From: Alkalihalophilus marmarensis DSM 21297
Lineage (GTDB): Bacteria; Bacillota; Bacilli; Bacillales; Bacillaceae_D
DNA length: 64,000 nt
Assembly: GCF_000474275.2 (NCBI RefSeq)
Contig: NZ_ATAE01000009.1
Coordinates: 24,614 to 88,613 of the forward strand
Direction of reading: 5' to 3'
Shown piece by piece: positions 26,611 to 35,279 of the stretch. The notes beneath the pieces are model-generated. The model was not told the DNA's origin, did no database searches, and saw nothing but the letters and a program-made list of their open reading frames with translations. The position numbers were made by a program, and so were the translations under genes. The number at the start of each line of letters is the position of its first letter. Position 1 is the stretch's first letter.

Positions 26611-27447
26611 TTACGAATTCTGAATTTTCACCACTGTTTTTTTGTTCTCAGCAACACTCAACAGCTTTGCAGCCATCCACCCTAAAATGATGGCTCCGAT
26701 ACTTAATAGATGGTCTTCGGTGAACCCCGGAAAAATAACGACAATCGATCCTGCTATAAAGCCAATCATGATCGCATACGTTTCTGTTTTGAAGCGCTCA
26801 AATAAAAACGTAATTAATTTACTCGTTAATACTAACCCAATTCCAATCCCTGCCCCTACCGTAAGAATGACAGGGATATTGAAGGAAGATAATGCATTAA
26901 CGACCGTCGGATAAACCCCAAATAGCAGGAAAATAAACGATCCACTCACGCCTGGCAGAATCATTGCTGAACTTGCGAGCCAGCCTGCTAAGAATAATAG
27001 GATATAATCACTAAAGCTTAAACTTGTCATCACCTCTGCCAGTTCATTGCTTTTAAAGAAAAACGTTGAGGCAACAAGAAGCGCACCTATAGCTAATAAT
27101 CCATAATGTCTGTTAGTAAAGTTCCGTTTATAATCAATCTCCTTTAATAAGGAAGGAATGATCCCAATAACTAAACCTAGAAAAAAGAAAAAAGTCGGCT
27201 GCGGGTATTCCGCAAGCAGCCATTCAATTAGATGACTGATCGTTAGTAAGGCAATCACGATCCCCGTTCCGAGCGGGATTAGGAACATCAAATGTTTCTT
27301 CCAATCCTTTGTAAATAAGCCGTTGATTGCAGCGACAAGGTTTTGATAAATGCCTAGCACTAAGGCGATTGTTCCACCGCTGACTCCAGGAATCAGGTCA
27401 GACACACCCATCGTCATGCCTTTAAAAATATTTCTCCACTCAAACAA
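26611..27447 (-). CDS. popT: DUF368 membrane protein, PopT-like undecaprenyl-phosphate translocase
   Basis: 278 aa with about eight membrane segments and two copies of the family motif, GVSDLIPGVSGGTIALVLGIY near the start and MILPGVSGSFIFLLFGVY in the second half. DUF368 proteins of S. aureus and Vibrio were reported as carriers (PopT) that return undecaprenyl phosphate across the membrane for wall synthesis, with the Vibrio protein needed at alkaline pH. TTG start with AAAGGAG about 10 nt upstream. A Fur-type box lies over its promoter, which is unexpected for this family. Confidence 0.85.
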   Translation of the reverse strand: MFEWRNIFKGMTMGVSDLIPGVSGGTIALVLGIYQNLVAAINGLFTKDWKKHLMFLIPLGTGIVIALLTISHLIEWLLAEYPQPTFFFFLGLVIGIIPSLLKEIDYKRNFTNRHYGLLAIGALLVASTFFFKSNELAEVMTSLSFSDYILLFLAGWLASSAMILPGVSGSFIFLLFGVYPTVVNALSSFNIPVILTVGAGIGIGLVLTSKLITFLFERFKTETYAIMIGFIAGSIVVIFPGFTEDHLLSIGAIILGWMAAKLLSVAENKKTVVKIQNS

Positions 27448-27471
27448 AATCGTCTTCTCCTTTATTAATAA

Positions 27472-27510
27472 TGATAAAGATTATCATAATCGATAGGCTT
27501 CAAACAAACA
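27472..27510 (-). promoter_or_regulatory. Fur-type box and promoter before popT
   Basis: TGATAAAGATTATCA (27472-27486) matches the 7-1-7 Fur consensus TGATAATnATTATCA at all but one position. On the minus strand TTGTTT followed 17 bp later by TATGAT gives a promoter whose -10 overlaps the box. Fur, PerR and Zur boxes are close relatives; the T-G-A-T arms favour Fur. Confidence 0.6.
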
Positions 27511-27631
27511 ACTAGTTTGTTTATTTGTCCATAATTGTTCAAACCTGTGGAGAATGTTGAAAGACTGCAACAGCAGATGATTTCTCATAGAAAGCCGACC
27601 GAGACTACTGAACATTCCACCACCTACTGTA

Positions 27632-27700
27632 GTTGTTGAATTGCGCTGCTGGTGCACGCTCTCCACGAGCAGCCCGGGAGCCTCTCATCGTCTTCACTCA
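27632..27700 (-). repeat. Partial Bacillus-type intergenic repeat (family 1)
   Basis: A truncated copy of the element described at 27744-27858: GTTGAATTGCGCTGCTGGTGCACG...CTCCACGAGC. It lies 44 bp from the full copy in the same orientation. Confidence 0.6.
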
Positions 27701-27743
27701 TAACAGACATAAGCATACTGAAAAATGGGTTTCCCGCAGTAAT

Positions 27744-27858
27744 TGTTGATCTCTGCTGCAGGGACTCGCTTTCCACGGGCGGCACCAGTTGTCTCCTCGT
27801 TTCTTCTCTGGCCACTCACATCCCGCTGGGGTCGAGTCCCTTCCGCTCCAATCAACAG
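27744..27858 (-). repeat. Bacillus-type intergenic repeat (family 1)
   Basis: Read on the minus strand it starts TGTTGATTGGAGCGGAAGG and ends CTGCAGCAGAGATCAACA, with short GTTGAT/ATCAAC terminal inverted repeats and a GTGGAAAGCGAGT inner block. The same family lies at 47505-47632. Repeats with these ends are widespread in Bacillaceae genomes. Non-coding; open frames through it are incidental. Confidence 0.8.
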
Positions 27859-27990
27859 AGCGAAGAGGTAGTAAAGTGCTCCCTCATTATAAGAAGATTC
27901 TAAACCTAAAAGACGGTACGGTCGTGGAATCATAAGATCTAAGCTCACCTTTTACAACCTTCCACTCCATTTCTGGAAAAGCATTATCTC

Positions 27991-28122
27991 AGCGGATGAT
28001 ATGCGAAGGTACCTGTGGCGACTAGAGCAGGAGTAAGATCCTACAAGGCTAAAGCCCGAGGAAGCTCACCAGCTCCCTACGAAAAGCGAAGTATATTTCA
28101 GGAGCGGCGAGTACGCTCTTAC
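27991..28122 (+). repeat. Long intergenic repeat (family 2), copy 1
   Basis: From AGCGGATGATATGCGA through CTGTGGCGACTAGAGCAGGA to GAAAAGCGAAGTATATTTCA and GGAGCGGCGAG. It is the reverse complement of 47229-47360 with roughly 85-90% identity by eye. Confidence 0.85.
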
Positions 28123-28180
28123 CTCTCGCTTTTGACAGCTATTCTGTTTGCTCCTTCCATTAGAATAGCTTTTCAGTGGA

Positions 28181-28212
28181 AAAAAGCCGACCCATTAGTA
28201 AGCCGGCTAAAA
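28181..28212 (-). terminator. Terminator of the yknXYZ-like operon
   Basis: On the minus strand AGCCGGC pairs with GTCGGCT and is followed by TTTTTT. Confidence 0.85.
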
Positions 28213-28225
28213 AAATGTATGTTTA

Positions 28226-29452
28226 TTATTCATACCTTAATGCATCTACAGGCTGTAGATTTGACGCCTTTAATGATGGTAATATTCCAAATACAATCCC
28301 TACTAACATGGAGAAAATCAGTGACCCTACAATAGCAGGAATCGAAATCATAAATGGCATATTAATAATCGTTGATATGATCTTTGCAATTCCGATCCCA
28401 CCAGCAATTCCAAGGATACCGCCTATACTAGTTAGCACGATCGCTTCCGTTAAAAATTGCAAGAGGATGATGTGACGCTTTGCACCAAGTGCTTTTTTGA
28501 TGCCGATCTCTCTAGTTCGTTCTGTGACGGATACGAGCATAATATTCATGACCCCAATTCCTCCGACAAGCAAGGATATACTTGCGATTCCTCCGAGCAA
28601 TAAGGCAAATGCCATGTTAAATGCGGCAATTTCCTCTGCTATGGCTTGTAAGTCCATGACATTGTACATCGCCGTTTCCATGTCTGCAGAAGACAAGTCA
28701 TTGTTTAGAAAATCAGCTGCCATCATCCCTGCTTCTTGAATATGTTCAGAGGACGTTGCTTGAACAGCAATTTGAGTCGGGGCATCAAATCCTTCAATAA
28801 ACGGCCAAATTCCGCGTGGGAAGTACATCTTTGGCTCAGTCCATCCACCGTAAAACATACTTTCTTCTGTCTGTTCTGTGAAAATCCCAACAACGCGAAA
28901 AGGAATTCCTTTTACTTCAATAAACTCCCCTAGAGGACTTTTATCCGGAAATAATTCTGCTCGAACATCCTCATTAATCATCACAACTTGGGCTGTGCCG
29001 GTTAATTCATCTTCTGTAAGAGGTCTGCCTTCTGCCATGGTGACAGGAAAGAGATCAAAATACGCTTGATCGACACCAATAGCTCTCGGGTAGGAAAACT
29101 GCGTTAAATGAAAGGCAGGTGCATTCCATGATTCATGATACAAAGATATCCCATTTACGATATCGAGACTCTTAATTTGTTCGATTGTTTCTTCTTTTAC
29201 AGGTGGGGCAGAAAGGTAGGAAGATGTATTATAATACCCTTCGCCCATCATGCTTTGCTCTTCGTATACGACATTAATCGTATTATTCCCCATTCCGACT
29301 AAGTTGCTTTTAAGCGCTTCACTCTGTCCTTCAATCATCGACACAATCGCAATAATGGCCGCAATCCCTATGATGACTCCTAACATAGTAAGTGTGGAGC
29401 GCAGCTTATGAGCAAAAATGGATTGAAAAGAGATACGAATATTCTCAAGCAC
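28226..29452 (-). CDS. MacB/YknZ-like ABC transporter permease
   Basis: 408 aa with start GTG 29450-29452, which follows AAGGGAG; the GTG at 29473 is inside the ATPase gene without its own site. Four membrane helices: one at the N-terminus (STLTMLGVIIGIAAIIAIVS), then a large extracellular MacB-PCD domain (about 50-270), then three helices with the FtsX domain (VGGIGVMNIMLVSVTERTREIGIKKALGA). With the ATPase and the HlyD-like protein it forms a MacAB-type tripartite pump. YknWXYZ of B. subtilis protects against the SDP peptide toxin; substrate here not known. Confidence 0.9.
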   Translation of the reverse strand: MLENIRISFQSIFAHKLRSTLTMLGVIIGIAAIIAIVSMIEGQSEALKSNLVGMGNNTINVVYEEQSMMGEGYYNTSSYLSAPPVKEETIEQIKSLDIVNGISLYHESWNAPAFHLTQFSYPRAIGVDQAYFDLFPVTMAEGRPLTEDELTGTAQVVMINEDVRAELFPDKSPLGEFIEVKGIPFRVVGIFTEQTEESMFYGGWTEPKMYFPRGIWPFIEGFDAPTQIAVQATSSEHIQEAGMMAADFLNNDLSSADMETAMYNVMDLQAIAEEIAAFNMAFALLLGGIASISLLVGGIGVMNIMLVSVTERTREIGIKKALGAKRHIILLQFLTEAIVLTSIGGILGIAGGIGIAKIISTIINMPFMISIPAIVGSLIFSMLVGIVFGILPSLKASNLQPVDALRYE

Positions 29453-30134
29453 TTGGGATCTCTCCCTTCTCACTTACTAGTAATTCGCCGTCACGGATAT
29501 AAACGACTCGATCCGCTTGATCAGCGACTTCTTGGTCGTGCGTGATCATAATAATCGTCACGCCTTCTGCATTTAGATTTTTAAATAGCTCAAGAATTTG
29601 TGCGCTGGACTTTGAATCAAGTGCTCCAGTTGGCTCATCTGCTAAGATAAATTTAGGCTCGTTCACTAAGGCGCGAGCAATCGCTACCCGCTGCTTTTGC
29701 CCGCCAGACAATCGGGTTGGCAGGAATGAGACACGATCACTCAGACCTACTTTACTCAGTACTTCTAACGCCTTTTCTCTTCTTTCTTTTTTCTTTACTT
29801 TGCTGTAAATCATCGGAAGCTCAACATTTTGCAGAGCACTCAGCCTTGGCAGAAGGTGAAAGGTTTGAAACACAAAGCCAATTTGCTGGTTACGGATATC
29901 AGCAAGAGCCCCTTCACGAGTCGCTAACACATCTGCTCCATCAAGTTGATAGATCCCTGATGATGGTTTATCAAGACATCCTAGAATATTCATTAACGTT
30001 GATTTACCAGAACCAGAGGGCCCCATTATCGCTACAAATTCCCCAGACTCAACTGTGAAATCGATATTTTTGAGAATCGTTACATCCTCTTTTCCTAGCT
30101 TGAAGGTTTTATAGATTTTACTCAAATGAATCAT
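29445..30134 (-). CDS. ABC transporter ATPase, YknY/LolD/MacB type
   Basis: 229 aa. Walker A GPSGSGKSTLMNILG, Q-loop IGFVFQTFHLLPRL, signature LSGGQKQRVAIARAL, Walker B FILADEPTGALDS and switch His in MITHD are all intact. Its stop overlaps the permease start by 8 bp and its start overlaps the adaptor gene by 17 bp, so the three are translated as a unit. Confidence 0.95.
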   Translation of the reverse strand: MIHLSKIYKTFKLGKEDVTILKNIDFTVESGEFVAIMGPSGSGKSTLMNILGCLDKPSSGIYQLDGADVLATREGALADIRNQQIGFVFQTFHLLPRLSALQNVELPMIYSKVKKKERREKALEVLSKVGLSDRVSFLPTRLSGGQKQRVAIARALVNEPKFILADEPTGALDSKSSAQILELFKNLNAEGVTIIMITHDQEVADQADRVVYIRDGELLVSEKGEIPSA

Positions 30135-31320
30135 GGTAGATCGTAACCTTCTTTCCTTCAGTTACAGATGGATCTGGGTAGACTAAATAATTATCTAAAG
30201 AAATCCCGCTAACAATTTCGATTGTATAATCCTCTTCAAATTCAGCCCCTGTTTCAACAACTTGTTTTGTCGCTTCCTCTTCTTCATTAACTAGCCATAC
30301 ATAAGGTTCTTCCTCATCATAAACAACGAAATCCTGCATGATACGGATTACATCTGTCTCGCTGCTTGCCTCTTGTGAAACAGGCTCTACATTCACATGA
30401 AAGCCGATTTCTAACCCGTCATGCTCTTCAATCAGCACCGTGAACGGATAATTAGATGACTGGGGATTTGACTCACCGTAATAATCCATCATTGGGTCAC
30501 CTTGATCATTTCCCACAGGCAGCTTACCAATTTCAATGACCTTACCTAACCATTCTTCCTCGCCGCCTGCTTTTTTGGTGATTTTTACTATTTGATCCAG
30601 TTCTATTGAATCTAATAAAAATTCGTTAATCTGACTTTTGATTAAGTAAGATCCTGTAGAAACGATTTGAATGATTGGACCAGGCGCCTGTTCCAGGCTA
30701 GCGCCGTTCACCACATCTTCATTGATGGACTGCACTATTCCTTGGCTTTTACTAACGACGGTTGTTGAATTCTCTTCTTCTTCCATACTAGCAATTTGCT
30801 TTTGCAGCTGAGCAGCTTCAAGATTGCTCATACGCAGGTCAAATGAAATTTGATCAAGCTCTTCTTGAATTAATTCCTTCTCCTCTTTATCCTGCGCTTC
30901 TTTATGACTCTTCTCTATTTTTTTCTTTTTCTTATCGGTTTGGTTGATTTGAAGATAAGACATCTCAAGCTGCATTTTTAATTGCTCTAGCTCTAAGGTT
31001 GAAGTTTCAAGTGGTTCATAGACAAAGAGCTCGTCTCCCTCTTCAATTAAATCTCCCTCTTTTACGAAGATCTCTTCAATTTTCCCTTTTTCTGGTTCGT
31101 AGTATATCTTCTCGTGCTTCTCAGGCTCTACTTTTCCTGAAAAAGCAGACGTGGAAAAGTCTTCATTGAACGACATATTACTTACTTGCTCTACCCAAGG
31201 TTCGTCTAACATCGCATTAACTTCACGATCATTGGTGAAATATAACCCTCCACCAATAGCTGCGGTTAAAGTAACACCTAATGCACAAATTCCTACAATG
31301 ATTTTTGTTTTCTTTCTCAT
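30118..31320 (-). CDS. HlyD/YknX-like efflux adaptor
   Basis: 400 aa. One N-terminal membrane helix (IIVGICALGVTLTAAIGGGL), a lipoyl-like half-motif (GKIEEIFVKEGDLIEEGDEL), a charged coiled-coil hairpin about residues 105-180 (KKKKKIEKSHKEAQDKEEKE), the second lipoyl half (VVSKSQGIVQSINEDVVNG), then beta-barrel and membrane-proximal domains. It is the membrane-fusion partner of the downstream ATPase and permease. First gene of the operon, preceded by an AT-rich promoter with a dyad on its -10. Confidence 0.9.
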   Translation of the reverse strand: MRKKTKIIVGICALGVTLTAAIGGGLYFTNDREVNAMLDEPWVEQVSNMSFNEDFSTSAFSGKVEPEKHEKIYYEPEKGKIEEIFVKEGDLIEEGDELFVYEPLETSTLELEQLKMQLEMSYLQINQTDKKKKKIEKSHKEAQDKEEKELIQEELDQISFDLRMSNLEAAQLQKQIASMEEEENSTTVVSKSQGIVQSINEDVVNGASLEQAPGPIIQIVSTGSYLIKSQINEFLLDSIELDQIVKITKKAGGEEEWLGKVIEIGKLPVGNDQGDPMMDYYGESNPQSSNYPFTVLIEEHDGLEIGFHVNVEPVSQEASSETDVIRIMQDFVVYDEEEPYVWLVNEEEEATKQVVETGAEFEEDYTIEIVSGISLDNYLVYPDPSVTEGKKVTIYHDSFE

Positions 31321-31356
31321 CCTATGACCCCTGTTCTATTAGAAAATATTTCAAAT

Positions 31357-31395
31357 TACTAGAAATATTATCTAGTATATTCTAATAATTTACAA
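31357..31395 (-). promoter_or_regulatory. Promoter of the yknXYZ-like operon with dyad operator
   Basis: On the minus strand TTGTAA (31390-31395) and GATAAT (31367-31372) are 17 bp apart. The -10 sits inside a perfect 7-7-7 dyad, TACTAGA-N7-TCTAGTA (31357-31377). This is a good candidate repressor site, but no regulator gene adjoins the operon. Confidence 0.65.
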
Positions 31396-31422
31396 TATAT
31401 TTTTTTAAAATAGAAAAAACGA

Positions 31423-31459
31423 CAAAAAAACCAAACAAGTTTCGTCCTGTTTGGTTTTG
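31423..31459 (-). terminator. Terminator of the second CNNM gene
   Basis: On the minus strand AAACCAAACAGGAC pairs with CTTGTTTGGTTT (one mismatch) and is followed by a T-run. Confidence 0.85.
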
Positions 31460-31485
31460 ATCATTTAAGTATTGAGGCGTTCAGC

Positions 31486-32733
31486 TTATCCTGCCGGGCT
31501 GACCTTTACCTTCTTCACTCTGCGGTCTTCGCTGTCTGTAATGGTTAATTTCAATCCGTCATAAATTATTTCTTCATCTATAGTCGGGACATAATGAAAC
31601 CTTTCCGTTAACCAGCCTCCTAGTGTATGATTTCGACTGTCAGGGAGCTCCACTTTAAGCATTCTTGCAAACTGATCAAGAGGATAGTCACCCAAAAATT
31701 CATACTCATTCGGGCCTAGCTCTGTAACATCTTTAATCTTTTCATCATGCTCATCCCAAATCTCGCCGACAAGTTCCTCGAGTATATCTTCAAGAGTAAT
31801 GATGCCAGATGTGCCGCCGAATTCATCAATGACAATTGCCATATGAGCTCGGTCCTTTTGCAGCATAGGAAGGAGCTTGGCAATTCTTAATGTCTCTACG
31901 ACAAAATACGGCTTTCGCATAATTGTTCTAATGTCGGTTTCTCCTTTTGTGACAAGGGCAGTTAAGAAATCTCGTTCGGATAAGATGCCAATAATGTTAT
32001 CAATCGTGTCCTTATAGATCGGGACTCTAGAAAAACGTTCTTTTATTAAAAGGGCAATAATCTCTTCGATGCCCATATCAATGTCAATCGCAACGAGCTC
32101 TGTTCTTGGGGTTTGAATTTCTACCACTTTAATATCGTTAAAATCAAGCGTATTGTGAAGCAGTTCCTTTTCATTTGGATCAAGGACACCTTCAGCATGA
32201 CTTATGGTGAATATTTCTTTTAATTCTTCTTCCGTTACTGATGGCTCGGCCTCTGATTTTGATACGTAACGGGTAGTGACCTCTTTTAGTTTTACCAACA
32301 GCCATGTGACAGGTTTAAACAGCTTCATTAAACCAAGTAAAATAACGGATATTTTCAGAGCGAAGGATTCCGCATTTTCTTTGGCTAATGATTTTGGCAG
32401 TACTTCTCCAAATACTAAAATAAGAATAGTCATCACAATCGTTGAAATCAAAAGTCCGGTGTTGCCGCCAACAATCGAGGTAGCCACTTGAGCTGAAATC
32501 GTCGCGGCAGCGATATTGACTAAGTTATTACCGATTAAGATCGTTGAAAGCGCATGATCAAAATGCTGTGCAATATGATAAGCTTTGGCCCCGCCGCTTC
32601 TGTTTTCATCAGCATAACTTTTCAGCCTCATTTTATTCGCACTTGAGTAGGCTGTCTCAGCTGATGAGAAAAAGGCAGATAGGATGAGTAAGAAAAATAA
32701 GATAAGGACTAGGTGTAATGGGATTTCAGACAA
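31486..32733 (-). CDS. CNNM/CorC-HlyC family membrane protein (paralogue 2)
   Basis: 415 aa, same order of domains as the gene at 25288: DUF21 (SAFFSSAETAYSSANKMRL), paired CBS (GILSERDFLTALVTKGE, VIDEFGGTSGIITLEDILEE) and CorC/HlyC domain (GGWLTERFHYVPTIDEEI). Start TTG with GGGAGAGG 7 nt upstream. Close similarity to paralogue 1 suggests an old local duplication, now separated by popT, a repeat block and the efflux operon. Expected role in Mg2+ or related cation balance. Confidence 0.93.
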   Translation of the reverse strand: MSEIPLHLVLILFFLLILSAFFSSAETAYSSANKMRLKSYADENRSGGAKAYHIAQHFDHALSTILIGNNLVNIAAATISAQVATSIVGGNTGLLISTIVMTILILVFGEVLPKSLAKENAESFALKISVILLGLMKLFKPVTWLLVKLKEVTTRYVSKSEAEPSVTEEELKEIFTISHAEGVLDPNEKELLHNTLDFNDIKVVEIQTPRTELVAIDIDMGIEEIIALLIKERFSRVPIYKDTIDNIIGILSERDFLTALVTKGETDIRTIMRKPYFVVETLRIAKLLPMLQKDRAHMAIVIDEFGGTSGIITLEDILEELVGEIWDEHDEKIKDVTELGPNEYEFLGDYPLDQFARMLKVELPDSRNHTLGGWLTERFHYVPTIDEEIIYDGLKLTITDSEDRRVKKVKVSPAG

Positions 32734-32796
32734 GGTAAACCTCTCCCGTGTTAAACAGTAGTAAGGTTATTTTGTCCCAATGAGGAAATGATCATG

Positions 32797-32842
32797 AATA
32801 AAAAAAGCATGCGTAAGAAGAATCCTCCTTAAACATGCTTCG
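32797..32842 (-). terminator. Terminator of the PhnB-like gene
   Basis: AAGCATG pairs with CATGCTT around a longer loop and a T-run follows on the minus strand. Confidence 0.7.
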
Positions 32843-32848
32843 TTACAG

Positions 32849-33271
32849 TTATTCTACTTCCGTTGTAATCTGCCAGCTCACGCCGAATTTATCAGTTACT
32901 TGTCCATATGACGGACTCCAAAACGTTTCCTGAAGCTCCATCGTAACATTACCGCCATCACTTAATTTGCTGAACACATCTTTTGATTTTTCAACATCAG
33001 TTAAAATCATCGCAATCGTTACTTGTGATCCTAATTCGTAAGGCTGTCCTGGGAACGTATCAGATATCATTAATCTCGTGTCCCCTACTTGTAAGGCTGC
33101 ATGCATGACACGATCCTTTGCTTCTTCAGGCAATGAATATTCTGGATTAGGGGGCATGTCACCAAATGTCTGCACACCAATAAGTTCAGCATCAAACGCA
33201 TGCTTGTAAAATTCTACTGCCTCTTGACCATTCCCATTTGTTACAATGTACGGAGCTAATGCTTTAATCAT
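32849..33271 (-). CDS. PhnB/YjdN-like VOC-fold protein
   Basis: 140 aa. It starts with APYIVTNGNGQEAVEFYKHAF, the hallmark of the PhnB-like 3-demethylubiquinone-methyltransferase-related group, has MHAALQVGDTRLMISD and ends in WSPSYGQVTDKFGVSWQI. Bacillus relatives are uncharacterised. Single gene. Confidence 0.87.
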   Translation of the reverse strand: MIKALAPYIVTNGNGQEAVEFYKHAFDAELIGVQTFGDMPPNPEYSLPEEAKDRVMHAALQVGDTRLMISDTFPGQPYELGSQVTIAMILTDVEKSKDVFSKLSDGGNVTMELQETFWSPSYGQVTDKFGVSWQITTEVE

Positions 33272-33358
33272 GTGGACACCTCTTTATCATAGTATGTAAA
33301 TCAGGAACGTTTGTTCTTGTCTAGTTTACCATATTTTAATCAATAATTGTATTCATTT

Positions 33359-34225
33359 TTACCGCCAATAGATCGTTTCACTCCCCCATACATATAGGAA
33401 CCTGCCTCTCATAAATATAGGTCCATAAATTCGCTTGCCTTCTTTATCAATCATGTTTATTTTATCGCTGGGTGAGAAAGTTTTCTTGTTCAGTTTATAA
33501 CGAGTTAATATTTGCCGATCTGTTTCTGCGATGAGACCATATTCATCAAACATAAACTGATCAAAACCATCCGACCCTTTAACTTGATAGCGTAAAGCCT
33601 CTTGTCCGTTTGTTAAATGAACGAGATGTAAATCATCATAATAATGAAAGAAAACATTAGATGAATTAGTCACATTTAAACCGCAGCAGTCGGCCATATT
33701 ATACCCTTGTGCTTCCCATACCTTTTCACCTGAAATAGAGAAGGATGCTAAACCACTGTGCCCAATCGGATCCTCCCAGCCGAAATTGCCGAAAATCCCT
33801 TCATCAAAATAACTAACCCAAATCGTATCATTCTCATCTATTTGCACAGTATTAATCCCGTCACCAAGTATAAAGGCATCAATCAGCTGTCCATTCATAT
33901 TGTATCTTCTTGCATTTCGTTCAACCCTGTCCCCAGCATTTTCGCAGCGTGATTGAACAAGCAAAATGGATCCGTCCTGAAAAAGATCGATTCCAGTTGG
34001 TATGAGGGGAACATTCTTTAATTCTACCGTCTTCATTAATCCATCTTTAATGATACGAATGATCCAAGTGTTTTTCGTAACTGGTCTCTTAAAATAGTCC
34101 AATTCAAGGACATCACTCTCAATTAAAAGCAACGTCCCATCTACTGTCACATTGCCGTTGATAAAATGTAACGAAGAGATGAAATCCATATTGTTTTGTA
34201 ACTGTAGCTTCTCTATTTTAATCAC
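33359..34225 (-). CDS. Predicted beta-propeller-like protein, unknown
   Basis: 288 aa with no signal peptide or membrane segment. Repeated short strands such as GIDLFQDGSILLVQSRC, INTVQIDENDTIWVSYFDEG and GLNVTNSSNVFFHYYDDLHL have the look of NHL/WD-type blades. A conserved-looking FGNFGWEDPIGHSGLASF lies mid-protein. No function can be named. Confidence 0.6.
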   Translation of the reverse strand: MIKIEKLQLQNNMDFISSLHFINGNVTVDGTLLLIESDVLELDYFKRPVTKNTWIIRIIKDGLMKTVELKNVPLIPTGIDLFQDGSILLVQSRCENAGDRVERNARRYNMNGQLIDAFILGDGINTVQIDENDTIWVSYFDEGIFGNFGWEDPIGHSGLASFSISGEKVWEAQGYNMADCCGLNVTNSSNVFFHYYDDLHLVHLTNGQEALRYQVKGSDGFDQFMFDEYGLIAETDRQILTRYKLNKKTFSPSDKINMIDKEGKRIYGPIFMRGRFLYVWGSETIYWR

Positions 34226-34301
34226 CTCAAAGCTATCAAATTTTTAAAAGTGTACTGTTTGCTTTAATGCTGAGCCATCACTTATTAATTTTATTGAGGC
34301 T

Positions 34302-35159
34302 TTATTCGTTTTTCACTGAATTAAGCTTCACTTCGATCATCTCAGGCCGATTAAATAGTCTGAGTGGAATAATACTATTCCCAAGGCCTCTGTTTACGAT
34401 CATCGTGGTTTCATTCAACGTGTATGTTCCATCTGTATAATTTGGCAGCATCCCTTGATTTGGTGCGACTAGACCTCCTATAAATGGTAATCTTACTTGT
34501 CCGCCATGAGCGTGGCCAGAAAACACTAAATCAATCGGGTAAGCAGCATAAAAAGTCAGCCACTCCGGTCTGTGTGAGAGGAGAATGGTAAAAGCATTCT
34601 CATCAGGAGCATTTGATAATGCTTGCTCAATTCCTCTTGTTAAGACTTCTTTTTCTTCGTGTGGGGATATTGCCGGGTCATCAACTCCTAATATTTGAAT
34701 TGAATGAGTTCCCTGGGTAATCTCAGCTGCCGTGTTTCTCATCACTATTACGCCAAGGTCTCCAAGCTTCTCCTCAAGCGATGAAAAAGTCCCTGCCCAC
34801 CACTCGTGATTTCCTGTCACAAAGTAGACAGGTGCACGCCTTACTAATTCCTGCATCAGTAAAAGACTTGCTTCTTCATCATAGTTTTTTGAGTCGATTA
34901 AGTCCCCTGTAAATACGATAAGGTCAGGCTTGGACTCATCGACTTTATCAAGCAAGCGCCTCTGACCTTTGCCAAATGATTTATTGTGAAGATCGGATAA
35001 TTGAACGATTGTATACCCGTGAAATTCGGCAGGGATCTTGTCAGAGTCTATATGTATATCAGTTGTGGTAATGGAATTATTTTGAAACTGAAAAAAGAAG
35101 AGGATTAGTAGTGCCGTTAAAATGCTAATAGTAAGTCTCTTTATGATACGTTTTGTCAA
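34302..35159 (-). CDS. Calcineurin-like metallophosphoesterase (YkuE/YaeI type)
   Basis: 285 aa. One N-terminal membrane helix, then the complete two-metal motif set: QLSDLHN, FTGDLIDS, VTGNHEWW, LLSHRPEW and SGHAHGGQVRLP. The YkuE/YaeI group acts on phospholipid or lipid-A-like phosphoesters at the membrane, with a GLVAPNQG loop also present here. Active site intact. Monocistronic. Confidence 0.9.
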   Translation of the reverse strand: MTKRIIKRLTISILTALLILFFFQFQNNSITTTDIHIDSDKIPAEFHGYTIVQLSDLHNKSFGKGQRRLLDKVDESKPDLIVFTGDLIDSKNYDEEASLLLMQELVRRAPVYFVTGNHEWWAGTFSSLEEKLGDLGVIVMRNTAAEITQGTHSIQILGVDDPAISPHEEKEVLTRGIEQALSNAPDENAFTILLSHRPEWLTFYAAYPIDLVFSGHAHGGQVRLPFIGGLVAPNQGMLPNYTDGTYTLNETTMIVNRGLGNSIIPLRLFNRPEMIEVKLNSVKNE

Positions 35160-35279
35160 AGGTTCACCTCAAATCAGACCAATTAAATCAGACCAATATT
35201 TGTTAAAAGTATAGTCTTTAATCAAGCGCAGCACAATAGTTTTTTTGTTACCTAGCACATGCTTTATGCGGCCGATTTA

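Noticed and set aside
27652..28335. Plus- and minus-strand ORFs in the repeat block
   Set aside because: They lie in non-coding repeats; similar peptides at 47105-47335 come from the same repeat, not from a gene family.
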